DNA of 64,000 nucleotides from Citrifermentans bemidjiense Bem (GCF_000020725.1 NC_011146.1:744001-808000); one strand, 5' to 3'; positions 1-8,372 are shown, numbered from the stretch's first letter. The notes: generated by a model not told the origin, from the letters alone. Program-made: numbers and translations.

Positions 1-151
1 TCCCCTTGAGCGAATGGGCTCCCCTGAAGAGGGCGTCGACGGCGCTTCTCTCGGCAGGAGCCTGCTCCAAGGCGACCACCTGGTCGGAGATGGTCTTCAG
101 GTACTCCCTGCTCTCGGAGAGGAAGAGGCTTTTGTACTGCGACATGTCCAT
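1..151 (-). CDS. cheA: CheA histidine kinase, N-terminal fragment
   Basis: Only the first 50 codons are inside the window; the gene continues past position 1. The visible part is an Hpt (P1) domain: an amphipathic N-terminus followed by the phosphorylatable-histidine motif FRGAHSLKG at the very edge. CheA autophosphorylates and passes phosphate from this histidine to CheY. It starts 3 bases after the cheY stop codon and is the last visible gene of the cheR-mcp-cheW-cheY-cheA operon. An in-frame ATG two codons later is an alternative start. The identity rests on the Hpt motif plus context; the kinase core cannot be seen. Confidence 0.85.
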   Translation of the reverse strand, partial: MDMSQYKSLFLSESREYLKTISDQVVALEQAPAERSAVDALFRGAHSLKG

Positions 152-154
152 CCG

Positions 155-520
155 CTATCCCTCGGCCACTTCCCTAAGGGTGCGCGCCACAAGCTCCGGA
201 TTGAACGGCTTCAGGATGAAAGCCTTGGCCCCCGCCTTCGCGGCCGCCTCGGTCATCGATTCCTGCCCGATGGCCGAGCACATCACCACGCGCGCCTGCG
301 GGTCGAGCACCATGATTATCTGCAGCGCCTCGATGCCGGTCTTGTTGGGCATCACGATGTCCAGCGTGACGAGATCGGGGCGGCACTCCTGGTACTTCTC
401 AATTGCCTCATTGCCGTCGGACGCCTCGGCGGTGATCTCGTAACCCTCTTCGGTTAGGATGTCACGGAGCATCTTTCTCATGAACAGCGAGTCGTCGACT
501 ATCATGACCGTAGTGGCCAT
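155..520 (-). CDS. cheY: CheY-type single-domain response regulator
   Basis: A 121-residue receiver domain with no output domain. The acidic pocket (IVDDS, near residue 8), phospho-acceptor Asp in VTLDIVMP (about residue 54), conserved Ser in MCSAIG and Lys in ILKPF (about residue 104) are all present, so it should be phosphorylated normally. It is expected to carry the signal from CheA to a motor or other target. It lies between cheW and cheA on the minus strand. Several chemosensory clusters exist in Geobacter, so the output need not be flagellar. Confidence 0.92.
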   Translation of the reverse strand: MATTVMIVDDSLFMRKMLRDILTEEGYEITAEASDGNEAIEKYQECRPDLVTLDIVMPNKTGIEALQIIMVLDPQARVVMCSAIGQESMTEAAAKAGAKAFILKPFNPELVARTLREVAEG

Positions 521-560
521 TGCTACCTCCTGATCTGCTACAAATCTTAAGCCACTGCGA

Positions 561-995
561 CTAGATGCGGGCGGGGGCCTGCTTGAGCCCGTTCTCCAGC
601 TCGTCGATCAGGGCCTCCAGCTGCAAAAGCCGCACGCGCCCACTTGGGGTCTCCAGGTACGCCTCGGTAAGCGGGTCTTCCCCCGGCTCTTCGCCGGTTA
701 CGAGGTCGGAGGCGATGATGGCGCTCACCCCGTCCACCTTGAGCGCCAAATGGGCGAGCCTCGGGTCGAGCACCAGGAGCTTGCCGGGGATGGGGCGGCT
801 TTTGAGCCCGAGATAAAGAGCCAGGTCCACGAGCGCGGTGAGGTTGCCGTGGAAGTTGATCAGCCCCAGGTAATGCGCGGGGGCGCCGGCGAAGGGGTAG
901 CTTTGCAGAGGCTCCATCACCTCGCCGATCTGCTGCAGGCTGCAGGCGAATTCCTCCCCCCCCAGCGTGAAAAGGATCAGCCGTTCCGGGATCAC
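561..995 (-). CDS. cheW: CheW-like coupling protein
   Basis: A 144-residue CheW domain that would dock the chemoreceptor to CheA. Typical landmarks are the N-terminal ILFTLGGEEFACSLQQIGEV strand and the YLGLINFHGNLTALVDL segment near residue 45. The start is a GTG whose first bases overlap the TGA stop of the upstream receptor gene (GTGA), indicating translational coupling. The region after residue 95 is more acidic than usual but no core element is missing. Confidence 0.88.
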   Translation of the reverse strand: MIPERLILFTLGGEEFACSLQQIGEVMEPLQSYPFAGAPAHYLGLINFHGNLTALVDLALYLGLKSRPIPGKLLVLDPRLAHLALKVDGVSAIIASDLVTGEEPGEDPLTEAYLETPSGRVRLLQLEALIDELENGLKQAPARI

Positions 996-2266
996 TGACC
1001 CGGCTCCCCTTGCACCTGGAACTTCTCGACGGAGCGGAGCAATTCCTCGGCGAGCTTGGAGAGCTCCACGGTCTGGAACACCATCTCCTGCATGGCGGAA
1101 TGCTGCTGCTCGGTCGCGGCGGAGACCTCCTCGGTGGAGGCGGCGTTGTCCTCGGCCACTTTGGCTATCTCGTCCACCATGCTCACCATCTTCTCCGCGC
1201 CGGTGTTCTGCATCTGCGACAGGTCCGCGATGGAGTTGGCCTTGCGCTCGGTATCGATGACGGTGGCCAGGATCTCCTTGAACGACTCCGCGGTGGTGTC
1301 CACGTTCTTCTTTCCGGCGATGATGCCGCGCGAACTGTCGGTGATGGTCTCCTGCAGCTTGCGGCTTTCCATCTTGACCAGGTCGATCATCTCCACGATA
1401 TCTGTGGCGCTCTTGGCGCTGCCGTCGGCGAGCTTTCTTACCTCTTCGGCAACCACGCCGAAACCTTTGCCGTATTCTCCCGCGCGGGCCGCCTCGATGG
1501 ACGCGTTCAAGGCGAGGAGGTTGGTCTGGCGCGCCATGTCCACGATGAAGTCGGCGATCTTCCCTACCTGCTGCAGCTTGCCGTTCAGGTCCATGAACTG
1601 CATCCCAATCAGCTCGACGCTGTCGAAGAAGCTCTTCATCCGCTCCAGCGAATCGTTGGCGAGCTCGCCGCCGCGCTGCGCCGTGATGCTGGTCTCGCGG
1701 GCGGCTTTGGCCGTTTCCCTGGCCCGGCGCGCCACCAGGTCGACGGAGATCGCCATCTCGTGGATCACCTTGGAGCTGCGGACGAGCATCTCGGCCTGGG
1801 TCTCGGCGCCGCCGGAGATCTGCTCGATCGCTTGCGCCACCTCCTCGGTAGAGGCGTTGATTTCAAGCGCGGAGGAGTTGAGCGTCCTGGTGGATTCCGA
1901 AACCCTTTCGGCCGTCTCCCGGATCTGGCGGACCAGGGTCCTGAGGCTTACCAGCATGGCGTTAATGGAGACGGCCATGCTGTGGGTCTCGTCGGGGAAA
2001 CGGGTTGCCGGGAACACGAGGTCGCTGGAGAGATCCCCCTCGCTGATCGACTCGGTGGCCCCGCGCAGGAGGGCGATGTTCTTGGTGAAGCTCTTGGAGA
2101 AGAAGGAGCCGAGGATGAGCCCTATGGTGAGCGCGACTACGTAGGAGAGTATGCTGGTGAGTTCGGGGGAGTAGTCCAGGGCAGCCACCCACGAGGGGAC
2201 AAAGGCTACGGCCGCGACCACGGTCAGGAATCCCAGGATGAACTTGTACCCGATTTGAATGTACAT
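992..2266 (-). CDS. Methyl-accepting chemotaxis protein
   Basis: A receptor of 424 residues starting at ATG 2266, which is preceded by AAGGAG; longer in-frame readings lack a ribosome site. Two membrane segments (about residues 8-30 and 37-58) are separated by only a few residues, so there is no periplasmic ligand domain. A HAMP-like linker follows, then the long signalling coiled coil. The hairpin tip that binds CheW/CheA is intact (IEAARAGEYGKGFGVVAEEV). Signals are therefore probably sensed in or at the membrane or in the cytoplasm. It is coupled to cheW by a GTGA overlap and sits downstream of cheR. Confidence 0.9.
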   Translation of the reverse strand: MYIQIGYKFILGFLTVVAAVAFVPSWVAALDYSPELTSILSYVVALTIGLILGSFFSKSFTKNIALLRGATESISEGDLSSDLVFPATRFPDETHSMAVSINAMLVSLRTLVRQIRETAERVSESTRTLNSSALEINASTEEVAQAIEQISGGAETQAEMLVRSSKVIHEMAISVDLVARRARETAKAARETSITAQRGGELANDSLERMKSFFDSVELIGMQFMDLNGKLQQVGKIADFIVDMARQTNLLALNASIEAARAGEYGKGFGVVAEEVRKLADGSAKSATDIVEMIDLVKMESRKLQETITDSSRGIIAGKKNVDTTAESFKEILATVIDTERKANSIADLSQMQNTGAEKMVSMVDEIAKVAEDNAASTEEVSAATEQQHSAMQEMVFQTVELSKLAEELLRSVEKFQVQGEPGQ

Positions 2267-2291
2267 TGCGGCGAGCTCCTTATTCTGCTGG

Positions 2292-3125
2292 TTAGGCGAT
2301 GGCCCGGTAGATGCGCTCCACGGGACAGAAGGTCTTGAAACGGTTGCGTGGGGCGCCAAAAAGCGTCTCCGACTTTCCCAGCACCAGGCAGCCGCCAGGG
2401 AACAGGGCGTCGGCGAAGCCGTTCAGGATGGTCTCCTGGCGCTCTCTTTCGAAGTAGATCAGCACGTTGCGGCACAGCACCAGGTCGCAGCGCGGCCACT
2501 GCTGCGGCTGGTTCAGGTCCGCCTGGCTGAAGCTGACCAGGGAGCGGATCTCCTGGGACAGGCGAAAGCGCCCGTCCTGCGGGGTGAACCAGCGCGACAA
2601 AAGTTCGGGCGGGACCTCGGCCAGCCGGTCCGGGTGGTAGACCCCTTCTCTTGCGTGCTCCAGCGTAGAGACGTCGACGTCAACGGCGCGAAGGGAGATG
2701 CGCCCCTCTTCCAGCGCCTGGGGAAACCGTTCCTTGAGGATCAAGGCGACCGTGTACGGCTCCTCTCCCCCTGCGCAGCCGACACTGAGGATGTTGAGCT
2801 CCCTGCGCTCGCTTATCAGCTGCGGCAGGATATCGACGGCGAGCCTTTCGAAGACGGGGGGGTTCCTGAAAAAATGGGAAACGTGGATGGTGAGTACCCG
2901 CAGCAGGCGCTCCTGCTCGGCGGGGCTTTCGGTCAGAAGCATGCCGTAAGCCTCGGGGGAGGGGGACTGGGTGGCGCGGACCCTTATGTGTATGCGCCTT
3001 TTGACGCACTTGTCCTTGTAACCGTCCAGGGTGAAGCCGGAGCGTGCCTTCAGGATGCGGCCTATGACGTCGAAGGTTTCCGGGGCGATGTCCGGCTCGG
3101 TGCCGCCTTTAAAACCGTCTATCAT
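2292..3125 (-). CDS. cheR: CheR chemoreceptor methyltransferase
   Basis: A 277-residue SAM-dependent methyltransferase that methylates receptor glutamates. The N-terminal helical domain carries the basic patch KCVKRRIHIRVR, and the catalytic domain has the SAM loop SVGCAGGEEPYTVAL and the conserved CRNVLIYF motif. I chose ATG 3125 because the preceding reading runs through non-conserved sequence and this start matches the usual CheR N-terminus; an AAAGGG lies upstream. It is the first gene of the chemotaxis operon, 25 bases before the receptor. Confidence 0.9.
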   Translation of the reverse strand: MIDGFKGGTEPDIAPETFDVIGRILKARSGFTLDGYKDKCVKRRIHIRVRATQSPSPEAYGMLLTESPAEQERLLRVLTIHVSHFFRNPPVFERLAVDILPQLISERRELNILSVGCAGGEEPYTVALILKERFPQALEEGRISLRAVDVDVSTLEHAREGVYHPDRLAEVPPELLSRWFTPQDGRFRLSQEIRSLVSFSQADLNQPQQWPRCDLVLCRNVLIYFERERQETILNGFADALFPGGCLVLGKSETLFGAPRNRFKTFCPVERIYRAIA

Positions 3126-3346
3126 CGTGGGTCGCCCTTTGCCGGGCACTGCCGCCTGCCTCGCATGCTCGAGGACATCTGAACCTCTGTTGAAAATTGG
3201 GGGAGAACAGCACAAATGGGAAACGAATAACATAATTGGGCCGCAAAAGTCAATCAACACGCAACCTTGTCCCTTTCACCCTCCGGCGTTTCCTGCGAGC
3301 TCCCACATTCCCTTTTTCCTCACCCCCAAACTGCATCAACCGTCTC

Positions 3347-3418
3347 GTTCCCAAGCTGGAGCTTGGGAACCAGAAGAAAGCCGCTCTTGATCCCCCCTCC
3401 CCTTGCGGGAGGGGGAGA
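3347..3418. repeat. Two palindromic intergenic repeats (types A and C)
   Basis: A perfect 24-bp palindrome (GTTCCCAAGCT, GG centre, AGCTTGGGAAC) at 3347-3370 is followed by a G/C-rich inverted repeat of the form CCCCTCCC-loop-GGGAGGGG at 3392-3418. Relatives occur at 25.2-25.45 kb, 13.65-13.75 kb, 28.74-28.85 kb and 54.8-54.9 kb. The rest of 3126-3520 shows no gene. Confidence 0.8.
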
Positions 3419-3520
3419 GCTGAAAACTGCTTGATCTAGATAAGTGTAAATACCTAACCGGGCAGTGCTGGGGGACAGGGGGGATTTCAAGACCTTAGAT
3501 AAATCAGCTCTAGCCAAAGA

Positions 3521-3550
3521 AAAAGCCCCGCTTGCGGCGGGGCTTTTTTT
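3521..3550 (-). terminator. Rho-independent terminator of the aminotransferase gene
   Basis: An 11-bp stem (AAAAGCCCCGC with its complement) and 5-nt loop flanked by A and T runs, directly after the aminotransferase stop at 3558. It is symmetric and could also stop rightward transcription. Confidence 0.85.
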
Positions 3551-3557
3551 ATCTCCT

Positions 3558-4862
3558 CTAGGAGGCGAGGTAGGTGGCGATGTTCTCGGTGAGGGTCCGG
3601 TAGATCCTGCGGCACTCCGCCTCGTCCCGCTCCAGGAGGGTTACCCTGAACCCGAGGAGCTCCGTGTTGAAGGAGGAGAGGGGAACCACGCAGATCCCCG
3701 TGTGCGCCAGGATGTAATAGACGAAACGCTTGTCCGGCGCCACTCCCGGCTGGTTCACGATCCCCTCGACCAACTGCCGGATCTCCGGGTTCTTGATGGG
3801 GAGGGTCTGGGTGTTGTTCAGGACCCCCGGCTTGAAGGGGACCGCCATGTAGAAGGCGCCGTTGGTGCGGTTCACGGCCAGCTCCGGCACCTTCGAGAGC
3901 GCCTCATAGGTGATGTTGCTCATCTTCTCGTAGCGGGTGATGCGCTCGTTCAGGTAGTTGTGGTACTCGGGGTGCTTCATCACCGCCGGCAGGCAGCGCT
4001 GCGGCAGCGTGGTGGAGCAGACCTCGTTCATCTTGGAGGAGAGGATGGAGTTGACGAACTTGTTGAAGCGCGGGTCGCGGTCGGCGTTGTACACCTCGAT
4101 CCAGCCGCAGCGGGAGCCGGGCCACGGGAGTTCCTTGGAGATCCCTTTCATTGCGATCGCGGGGACCTGCCCGATTACGTCCGAGATGGGGACCGTCTTC
4201 TCGCCGTTGTAGACGATGTTGCTGTACACCTCGTCGGCGATGATGAAGAGGTCGTATTTCCTCGCGATCTCGACGATCTGCTTCAGCACCTCCACCGGGT
4301 ACACCATCCCGGTCGGGTTGTCCGGGTTGATCATCATGATCCCGGCGATCTGCGGGTTGTACTTCACGTGGCACTCGAGGTCGTCCATGTCCGGGTACCA
4401 GTTGTCCTCGGGCTTCAAGCGGTAGCAGACCGGCACCGCGTTCGCGTGGGCCGCCTCGCCGATGGAGTGGGTGGTGTAGGTGGGGGAGGGCATGAGCACG
4501 CGGCTTTCGGGGCGCAGGTTGCCGTACACCTTGGCGATGGCGTCGCCCAGGCCGTTGAAGAAGATTATGTCGTCGGGGGTGATCTGCGCGCCCCCGCGCT
4601 TGTTGGTGATCTCGCAGATGAACTCGCGGGTCTCCAGGACGCCGCGGGTCGGGCAGTAGGCGTAGCTGTCGTCGTTCATCGCCTCGGCCGCCACGATCTC
4701 CTTCATCCAGAGCGGGATGTTCTCCCCCTTGACGATGGGGTCGCCTATGTTCTCCCAGTTGATCTTCACCCCTAAGCGTTGCACCTTCTCGGCAACCGTA
4801 ACGATGTTCCTGATCTCGTAGGTAAGTTCTCCCGCGCCGGGAGCGACTATCTCGTTGCGCAT
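3558..4862 (-). CDS. PLP-dependent aminotransferase, class I/II
   Basis: A 434-residue fold-type I aminotransferase. The PLP-binding landmarks are visible: INPDNPTG near residue 178, ADEVYSN near residue 210, and the Schiff-base lysine in GISKELPWPGSRCGW (about residue 240). The C-terminal arginine motif that binds substrate carboxylate appears in GFRVTLL. It is longer than AspC-type enzymes and resembles the alanine/aspartate aminotransferase-like group often seen in Geobacter, but substrate cannot be told from sequence. It is monocistronic, with a terminator on each side. Confidence 0.85.
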   Translation of the reverse strand: MRNEIVAPGAGELTYEIRNIVTVAEKVQRLGVKINWENIGDPIVKGENIPLWMKEIVAAEAMNDDSYAYCPTRGVLETREFICEITNKRGGAQITPDDIIFFNGLGDAIAKVYGNLRPESRVLMPSPTYTTHSIGEAAHANAVPVCYRLKPEDNWYPDMDDLECHVKYNPQIAGIMMINPDNPTGMVYPVEVLKQIVEIARKYDLFIIADEVYSNIVYNGEKTVPISDVIGQVPAIAMKGISKELPWPGSRCGWIEVYNADRDPRFNKFVNSILSSKMNEVCSTTLPQRCLPAVMKHPEYHNYLNERITRYEKMSNITYEALSKVPELAVNRTNGAFYMAVPFKPGVLNNTQTLPIKNPEIRQLVEGIVNQPGVAPDKRFVYYILAHTGICVVPLSSFNTELLGFRVTLLERDEAECRRIYRTLTENIATYLAS

Positions 4863-4920
4863 TCTTTTTCCCCCTAGGACGTTATGCGTTTATTGCAGCT
4901 AAAACCGGATTTTGTATAAA

Positions 4921-4949
4921 AAAAGGCCGCGGGGGTCCCCCACGGCCTT
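4921..4949 (-). terminator. Rho-independent terminator upstream of the aminotransferase
   Basis: A 7-bp GC stem plus an inner GGGGG/CCCCC stem, followed on the minus strand by eight T residues. It most likely ends the VOC/SH3 transcript that crosses the repeat array at 5.1-5.4 kb; alternatively it attenuates the aminotransferase leader. Confidence 0.75.
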
Positions 4950-5126
4950 CAGTATCTCTTGTTTTCTGAATCAGCAGTGGCGGCTCTAGAAGGGTCTGGC
5001 CGCTGCTGCCTCGTGGACGGTGCCACGTGATGTAACGCTGTTAGTATACATGACGCCTCAAATAGCATGCAGTGCTGTCGATGTCAATGTTTTTCATGAA
5101 TGGGGGAGAACTTCCGCCCGCGGAAA

Positions 5127-5393
5127 AGTTACTTTTCCGGCGCAAAGTATCACTTCCTTTGAAAAAACGACATTTTTTGAAGCCAAGTGTTACTTTCCCG
5201 ATAAAAAATGTCATTTTTTTGATTCAAGTGGTACTTTTTTCTCAAAAAAATACCGCTTGGAAGAAAAAAACATCACTTGGGCCGAGAAAAACATCACTTG
5301 GGCCCAAAAAACATCACTTGGACCCAAAAAATATCATTTGGACGAAAAAAACGTCACTTGGGAGAAGAAAATGATCACTTGGAAGAAAAACAC
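5127..5393. repeat. Thirteen-unit tandem repeat with A-tracts phased every 20-21 bp
   Basis: Thirteen degenerate units begin at 5127, 5148, 5168, 5188, 5209, 5229, 5251, 5271, 5292, 5312, 5332, 5352 and about 5372. Each starts with a core like YATCACTT and most end in a run of four to eight A (three older units carry T-runs instead). Units are best preserved at 5271-5330 and decay outward. The two open frames across it encode only low-complexity Lys/Leu/Gly-rich repeats and have no ribosome site, so I do not call a gene. The remainder of 4950-5449 holds nothing recognisable. Confidence 0.85.
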
Positions 5394-5449
5394 GGCGCTC
5401 GGCGCAGGAATTGGAAAGTGTCCGAGATGAACAAAGGCAGATGCTTTGT

Positions 5450-6019
5450 CTACCTCGAGGTCTTAAGGGAGACGGTGAGACGGCCGTCGGGGTCGCGCCA
5501 TCTGAACCAGCCTGAGGGACGCTCCAGCTTCACCCAGTCCTCCTCGACCTCCAGCACTTGTACCAACTGGTCCCGGGAAAGCGAGGCGAGTCCCGCCGCC
5601 TCTTCCGTGGGTGCCCCCTTGAGCTGGTACCACCCCTTCTTCAGTCCGGGGAGCACGCGGACGGTGCGGCCGGGGAGGAACTCCTCCCAGCTCGCGTATT
5701 CCCAGCCGCGCTGCTGCTCCAGCCAACCCTGCCGCCCCGCTTCGTCAAGCGAGAGCCGGGTCCAGTTGCCGCGCCGCTCGCTCGCCGCCACCAGCGGCTC
5801 GACGCCGTCGCCCGCCAGGCGGGGCAGCGCAGCGGCGCTTTTCTCGGCGATGCGCTGCACACCCGGTTCGCGGTAAAGCGGAAGGGGCGCCGACTGCAGC
5901 GCCCCCCACTGTCTCAGCGTCAGGATGCCGCAGCCGCTGTAGGGGCGCGGCGCCGCAGGCGCCGAGTAGGCCGCGCCGGCGGCCAGCGCCACTATGAGCA
6001 GGGCGGCGGGAAGCCTCAC
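5450..6019 (-). CDS. Exported SH3-like domain protein of unknown function
   Basis: A 189-residue protein with a short N-terminal signal peptide (about residues 1-19, ending in an AYSAPA-type cleavage region). The rest contains two segments that look like bacterial SH3 repeats: PLYREPGVQRI... to ...GNWTRLSL near residues 48-92, and RTVRVLPGLKKGWYQLKG to EDWVKLERPSGWFRW near residues 118-178. Such domains bind cell-wall or other extracytoplasmic ligands. Its ATG overlaps the stop of the upstream VOC gene (ATGA). I do not recognise a specific family. Confidence 0.65.
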   Translation of the reverse strand: MRLPAALLIVALAAGAAYSAPAAPRPYSGCGILTLRQWGALQSAPLPLYREPGVQRIAEKSAAALPRLAGDGVEPLVAASERRGNWTRLSLDEAGRQGWLEQQRGWEYASWEEFLPGRTVRVLPGLKKGWYQLKGAPTEEAAGLASLSRDQLVQVLEVEEDWVKLERPSGWFRWRDPDGRLTVSLKTSR

Positions 6020-6369
6020 ATCTCCACCAGCGCGAACTCGTTTCCGTCGGGGTCGGCCACGACGGCCATCTTCCCGTAGGGGGTAACCATGAGCGGCTCG
6101 GTGAAGCGGGCGCCGCCGGCGGTAAGCTTCGCGCAGAGATCCTCGAGCCCCTTCACGTTGAAGGTGATGCCGGTGTGGCGCCCGACGAGCTTCTTCGCGT
6201 CGTCGTGCATGGCGAGCGCGACACCGAGGGCGGTACCCTCGGCGGGGAGGAACTCCATCATGTATTCCGTCTCCTGCCCGGGGGCGAGAGCGAGCTGCTC
6301 GCGGTAAAACCGGCGCGCCGCCGGGAAGTCGTTGACGAATACCACGATATTCTTAATTTTCTCTACCAT
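6016..6369 (-). CDS. VOC superfamily (glyoxalase/dioxygenase-like) protein
   Basis: A 117-residue single VOC module made of two beta-alpha-beta-beta-beta halves (VVFVNDFPAARRFYREQL... and GITFNVKGLEDLCAKLTAGG...VADPDGNEFALVEM). The terminal Glu in DGNEFALVE and residues such as His in GRHTGITF could bind a metal. Substrate is unknown; family members include glyoxalase I and antibiotic-resistance proteins. The start at 6369 gives a standard N-terminus. It is translationally coupled to the SH3-like gene and divergent from the thiolase-like gene. Confidence 0.85.
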   Translation of the reverse strand: MVEKIKNIVVFVNDFPAARRFYREQLALAPGQETEYMMEFLPAEGTALGVALAMHDDAKKLVGRHTGITFNVKGLEDLCAKLTAGGARFTEPLMVTPYGKMAVVADPDGNEFALVEM

Positions 6370-6486
6370 TGGAACCGCCTTGGATGATATTGTGCGAAAG
6401 CTTTCAATACATAGCAGAGTGGGCGGGCGCTGGCAAGCGGTATTCAGCCGTTTCAGGGGGCCGGAAGCCCACCGCAAGGGGGGCAT

Positions 6487-8091
6487 GTGACGCAACAATT
6501 CAAGCCTCGGGAGGTCTATGTCGCCTCCTCTTTCATGGCTCCGGTCGGGCGCTATAACGGGCGCGAACGCGAAGCCCTGAGCTTTTTGGAGATGGCCGAA
6601 AAGGCAGGAGAGGTTTTCGCCGGCAGTCGGCTCAAGCGTTCCGACATAAACGCCGTCGTCGTCGGCTGCCAGAACCCGGTTGCCTTCTCGGGGGTCGACA
6701 ACACTGCGGCCAAGATCGCCGGCGTCCTCGGGATCTCCGGCGCCAAATCGGTCTTGATCGACACCGCCTCCTCCTCGGGCGCCTCGGCTCTCGAATACGC
6801 CTACCTGCAGATCGCCTCCGGCCGCTGCGACCACGTCCTCGCCATCGGGATACAGAAGATGAGCGACGTCCCCACCGGGCAGGCCACCCGCATCGTCGCC
6901 GGCGTGATCGACAAGGACGAGGCGGAGTTCGGGCTCTCCATGCCGGCCTGCGGGGCTCTCGTGGCGCGCTCCCTGATAGAGCGGCTGAAGCTTTCCATCG
7001 ACGAGTGGACCGCCTTCTCCGCCCTTTTGACCCAGCGGGCGCACCGCTATGCCGCGCGCAACCCCGAGGCGCATCTGGGCTTCGAGATCCCGCTGGAGGA
7101 GTATTACCGCCAGATCGTTACCGGCAAGAATTACCGCTACTGGTGGCCTTTGCGCTACCACGACTTCTGCCCCATGTCCGACGGGGTCGCCGCCGTGCTC
7201 CTCTCGGCGACGCCGCACGAGGTGATCGTCTCCGGGGTGGGGAGCGCCACCGACATCCCCACCATCGCCGACCGCCCCTACTTCCACAGCTTCCCCGCCA
7301 CCGTGCGCGCCGCGGCCGAGGCCTATGCCATGGCCGGGATCAAGAAGATCGCCGACTTCGCCGGTAAGATCCACGTGAACATGCACGATCCGTTCAACGG
7401 CTTCGGGCCGATCAACATGGTGGACCTGGGGTTCGTGCACCGGCGCCGGATCGTGGAAGCGCTTTTGAACGACGAGCTTACCGGCGAGCAGGGAGCCTTT
7501 CCGACCAACATAACCGGCGGGCTGAAGGGGCGCGGCCATCCGCTAGGCGCCACCGGCATGATCCAGATCGTCGAGAACCACCGGCTCATTACCTCCGGCC
7601 GCTTTCAGATGGGTCTCGCCCACTCCATCGGCGGGCCGATCAACAACAACGTGGTGACGCTCCTGGAGCGGAGCAGCCATTACCGGCAGCGCTCCCGCCC
7701 AGTACTCACCCCTTGGGGGCTCCCGCCGCTTGGGCGCATGAAGCCCAAGCAGATGAACGTCGGCGAGCTCTTGAAAGCCTCGGGGGAGGTGCAGGGACGT
7801 TTCGTCGCCGCCACCACCCGCTTCGATTTCAAGACCGGCGACCCGGAGGGAATCATCATCATCGTTTCCTGCCTGGTGAACGGGACCCGCTACTCCTTCC
7901 TCTTCGGGGTCGGTGGGGAGCACTACCGGCAGGTGGTGCAGCTCAGGTCTGGGGACCAGGTGAGACTGGAGCAAGGCGAAGAAGGGATACTGGTAAACCG
8001 GATCCCGGTCAGGAAGTTCTACCAAAGGAGCATGAGCGGCGTGCTGGAGTTCGCCGGAAGCGGCTGGAAGAAGCTCACCGGGGGGAGCTAG
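6487..8091 (+). CDS. Thiolase-fold protein lacking both catalytic cysteines, with C-terminal OB-like domain
   Basis: A 534-residue protein from GTG 6487 (AAGGGGGG upstream). Residues 1-395 follow the thiolase fold, with the conserved GHP loop intact at His351 (GGLKGRGHPLGATG). However the acyl-accepting Cys is Ser95 (IDTASSSGASAL) and the C-terminal Cys of the CIGGG motif is Ser380 (HSIGGP). Residues about 408-530 form an extra, beta-rich segment resembling an OB-fold (GRFVAATTRFDF... SFLFGVGG... QVRLEQGEEG). Thiolase-like proteins without cysteines that partner with OB-fold (DUF35) proteins include side-chain aldolases, so a C-C lyase or non-thiolase role is possible. The name acetyl-CoA acetyltransferase would be misleading. 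Confidence 0.75.
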   Translation: MTQQFKPREVYVASSFMAPVGRYNGREREALSFLEMAEKAGEVFAGSRLKRSDINAVVVGCQNPVAFSGVDNTAAKIAGVLGISGAKSVLIDTASSSGASALEYAYLQIASGRCDHVLAIGIQKMSDVPTGQATRIVAGVIDKDEAEFGLSMPACGALVARSLIERLKLSIDEWTAFSALLTQRAHRYAARNPEAHLGFEIPLEEYYRQIVTGKNYRYWWPLRYHDFCPMSDGVAAVLLSATPHEVIVSGVGSATDIPTIADRPYFHSFPATVRAAAEAYAMAGIKKIADFAGKIHVNMHDPFNGFGPINMVDLGFVHRRRIVEALLNDELTGEQGAFPTNITGGLKGRGHPLGATGMIQIVENHRLITSGRFQMGLAHSIGGPINNNVVTLLERSSHYRQRSRPVLTPWGLPPLGRMKPKQMNVGELLKASGEVQGRFVAATTRFDFKTGDPEGIIIIVSCLVNGTRYSFLFGVGGEHYRQVVQLRSGDQVRLEQGEEGILVNRIPVRKFYQRSMSGVLEFAGSGWKKLTGGS

Positions 8092-8210
8092 CGGCTTTGC
8101 CTTGACACCGGCCTCCCGGCCGGGTGATAACGTCCGTCGCTTTACCTTTTTTAGGTTTTCTCAGATTTTCTCCGTGGCAAAGGGTTTGATTCAAAAAAGG
8201 AGTCTGCAGT

Positions 8211-8372
8211 ATGACGCTGTTGTTCAAGATTCTCGGGGTGATTTTCGCCCTTTTCGTGGTTCTCTTCATCGCGATCGTGATCGAGGAGTCGTTTTTCGGC
8301 GGCCGCCGCAGGCGAAAACTGGAGCAAAAGGCGCGCGAGGAGCAGAAGGCGCGCGAGGGGCAGGGGCGATAG
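8211..8372 (+). CDS. Small single-pass membrane protein (53 aa)
   Basis: A 53-codon gene, preceded by AAAAAAGGAG at ideal spacing. Residues 5-24 (FKILGVIFALFVVLFIAIVI) are a strong membrane helix. They are followed by EESFFGG, an Arg-rich stretch and a charged cytoplasmic helix with a repeated QKARE motif. No family is recognised. The good ribosome site and membrane-helix/positive-inside pattern are the reasons to call it. It lies between the thiolase-like and flavin reductase genes; whether they share a transcript is unclear. Confidence 0.6.
   Translation: MTLLFKILGVIFALFVVLFIAIVIEESFFGGRRRRKLEQKAREEQKAREGQGR

Noticed and set aside
992-2359. N-terminally extended receptor from 2359
   Set aside because: The extra 31 residues are not membrane-like or receptor-like and the only good ribosome site precedes ATG 2266.
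5127-5393. Possible CRISPR array
   Set aside because: Units of 20-21 bp follow each other directly without spacers, and no cas genes are present.
5020-5430. Open frames of 100-136 codons across the A-rich repeat array
   Set aside because: They encode only repeat-derived Lys/Leu/Gly/Trp-rich sequence in two frames at once, with no ribosome site or recognisable fold.
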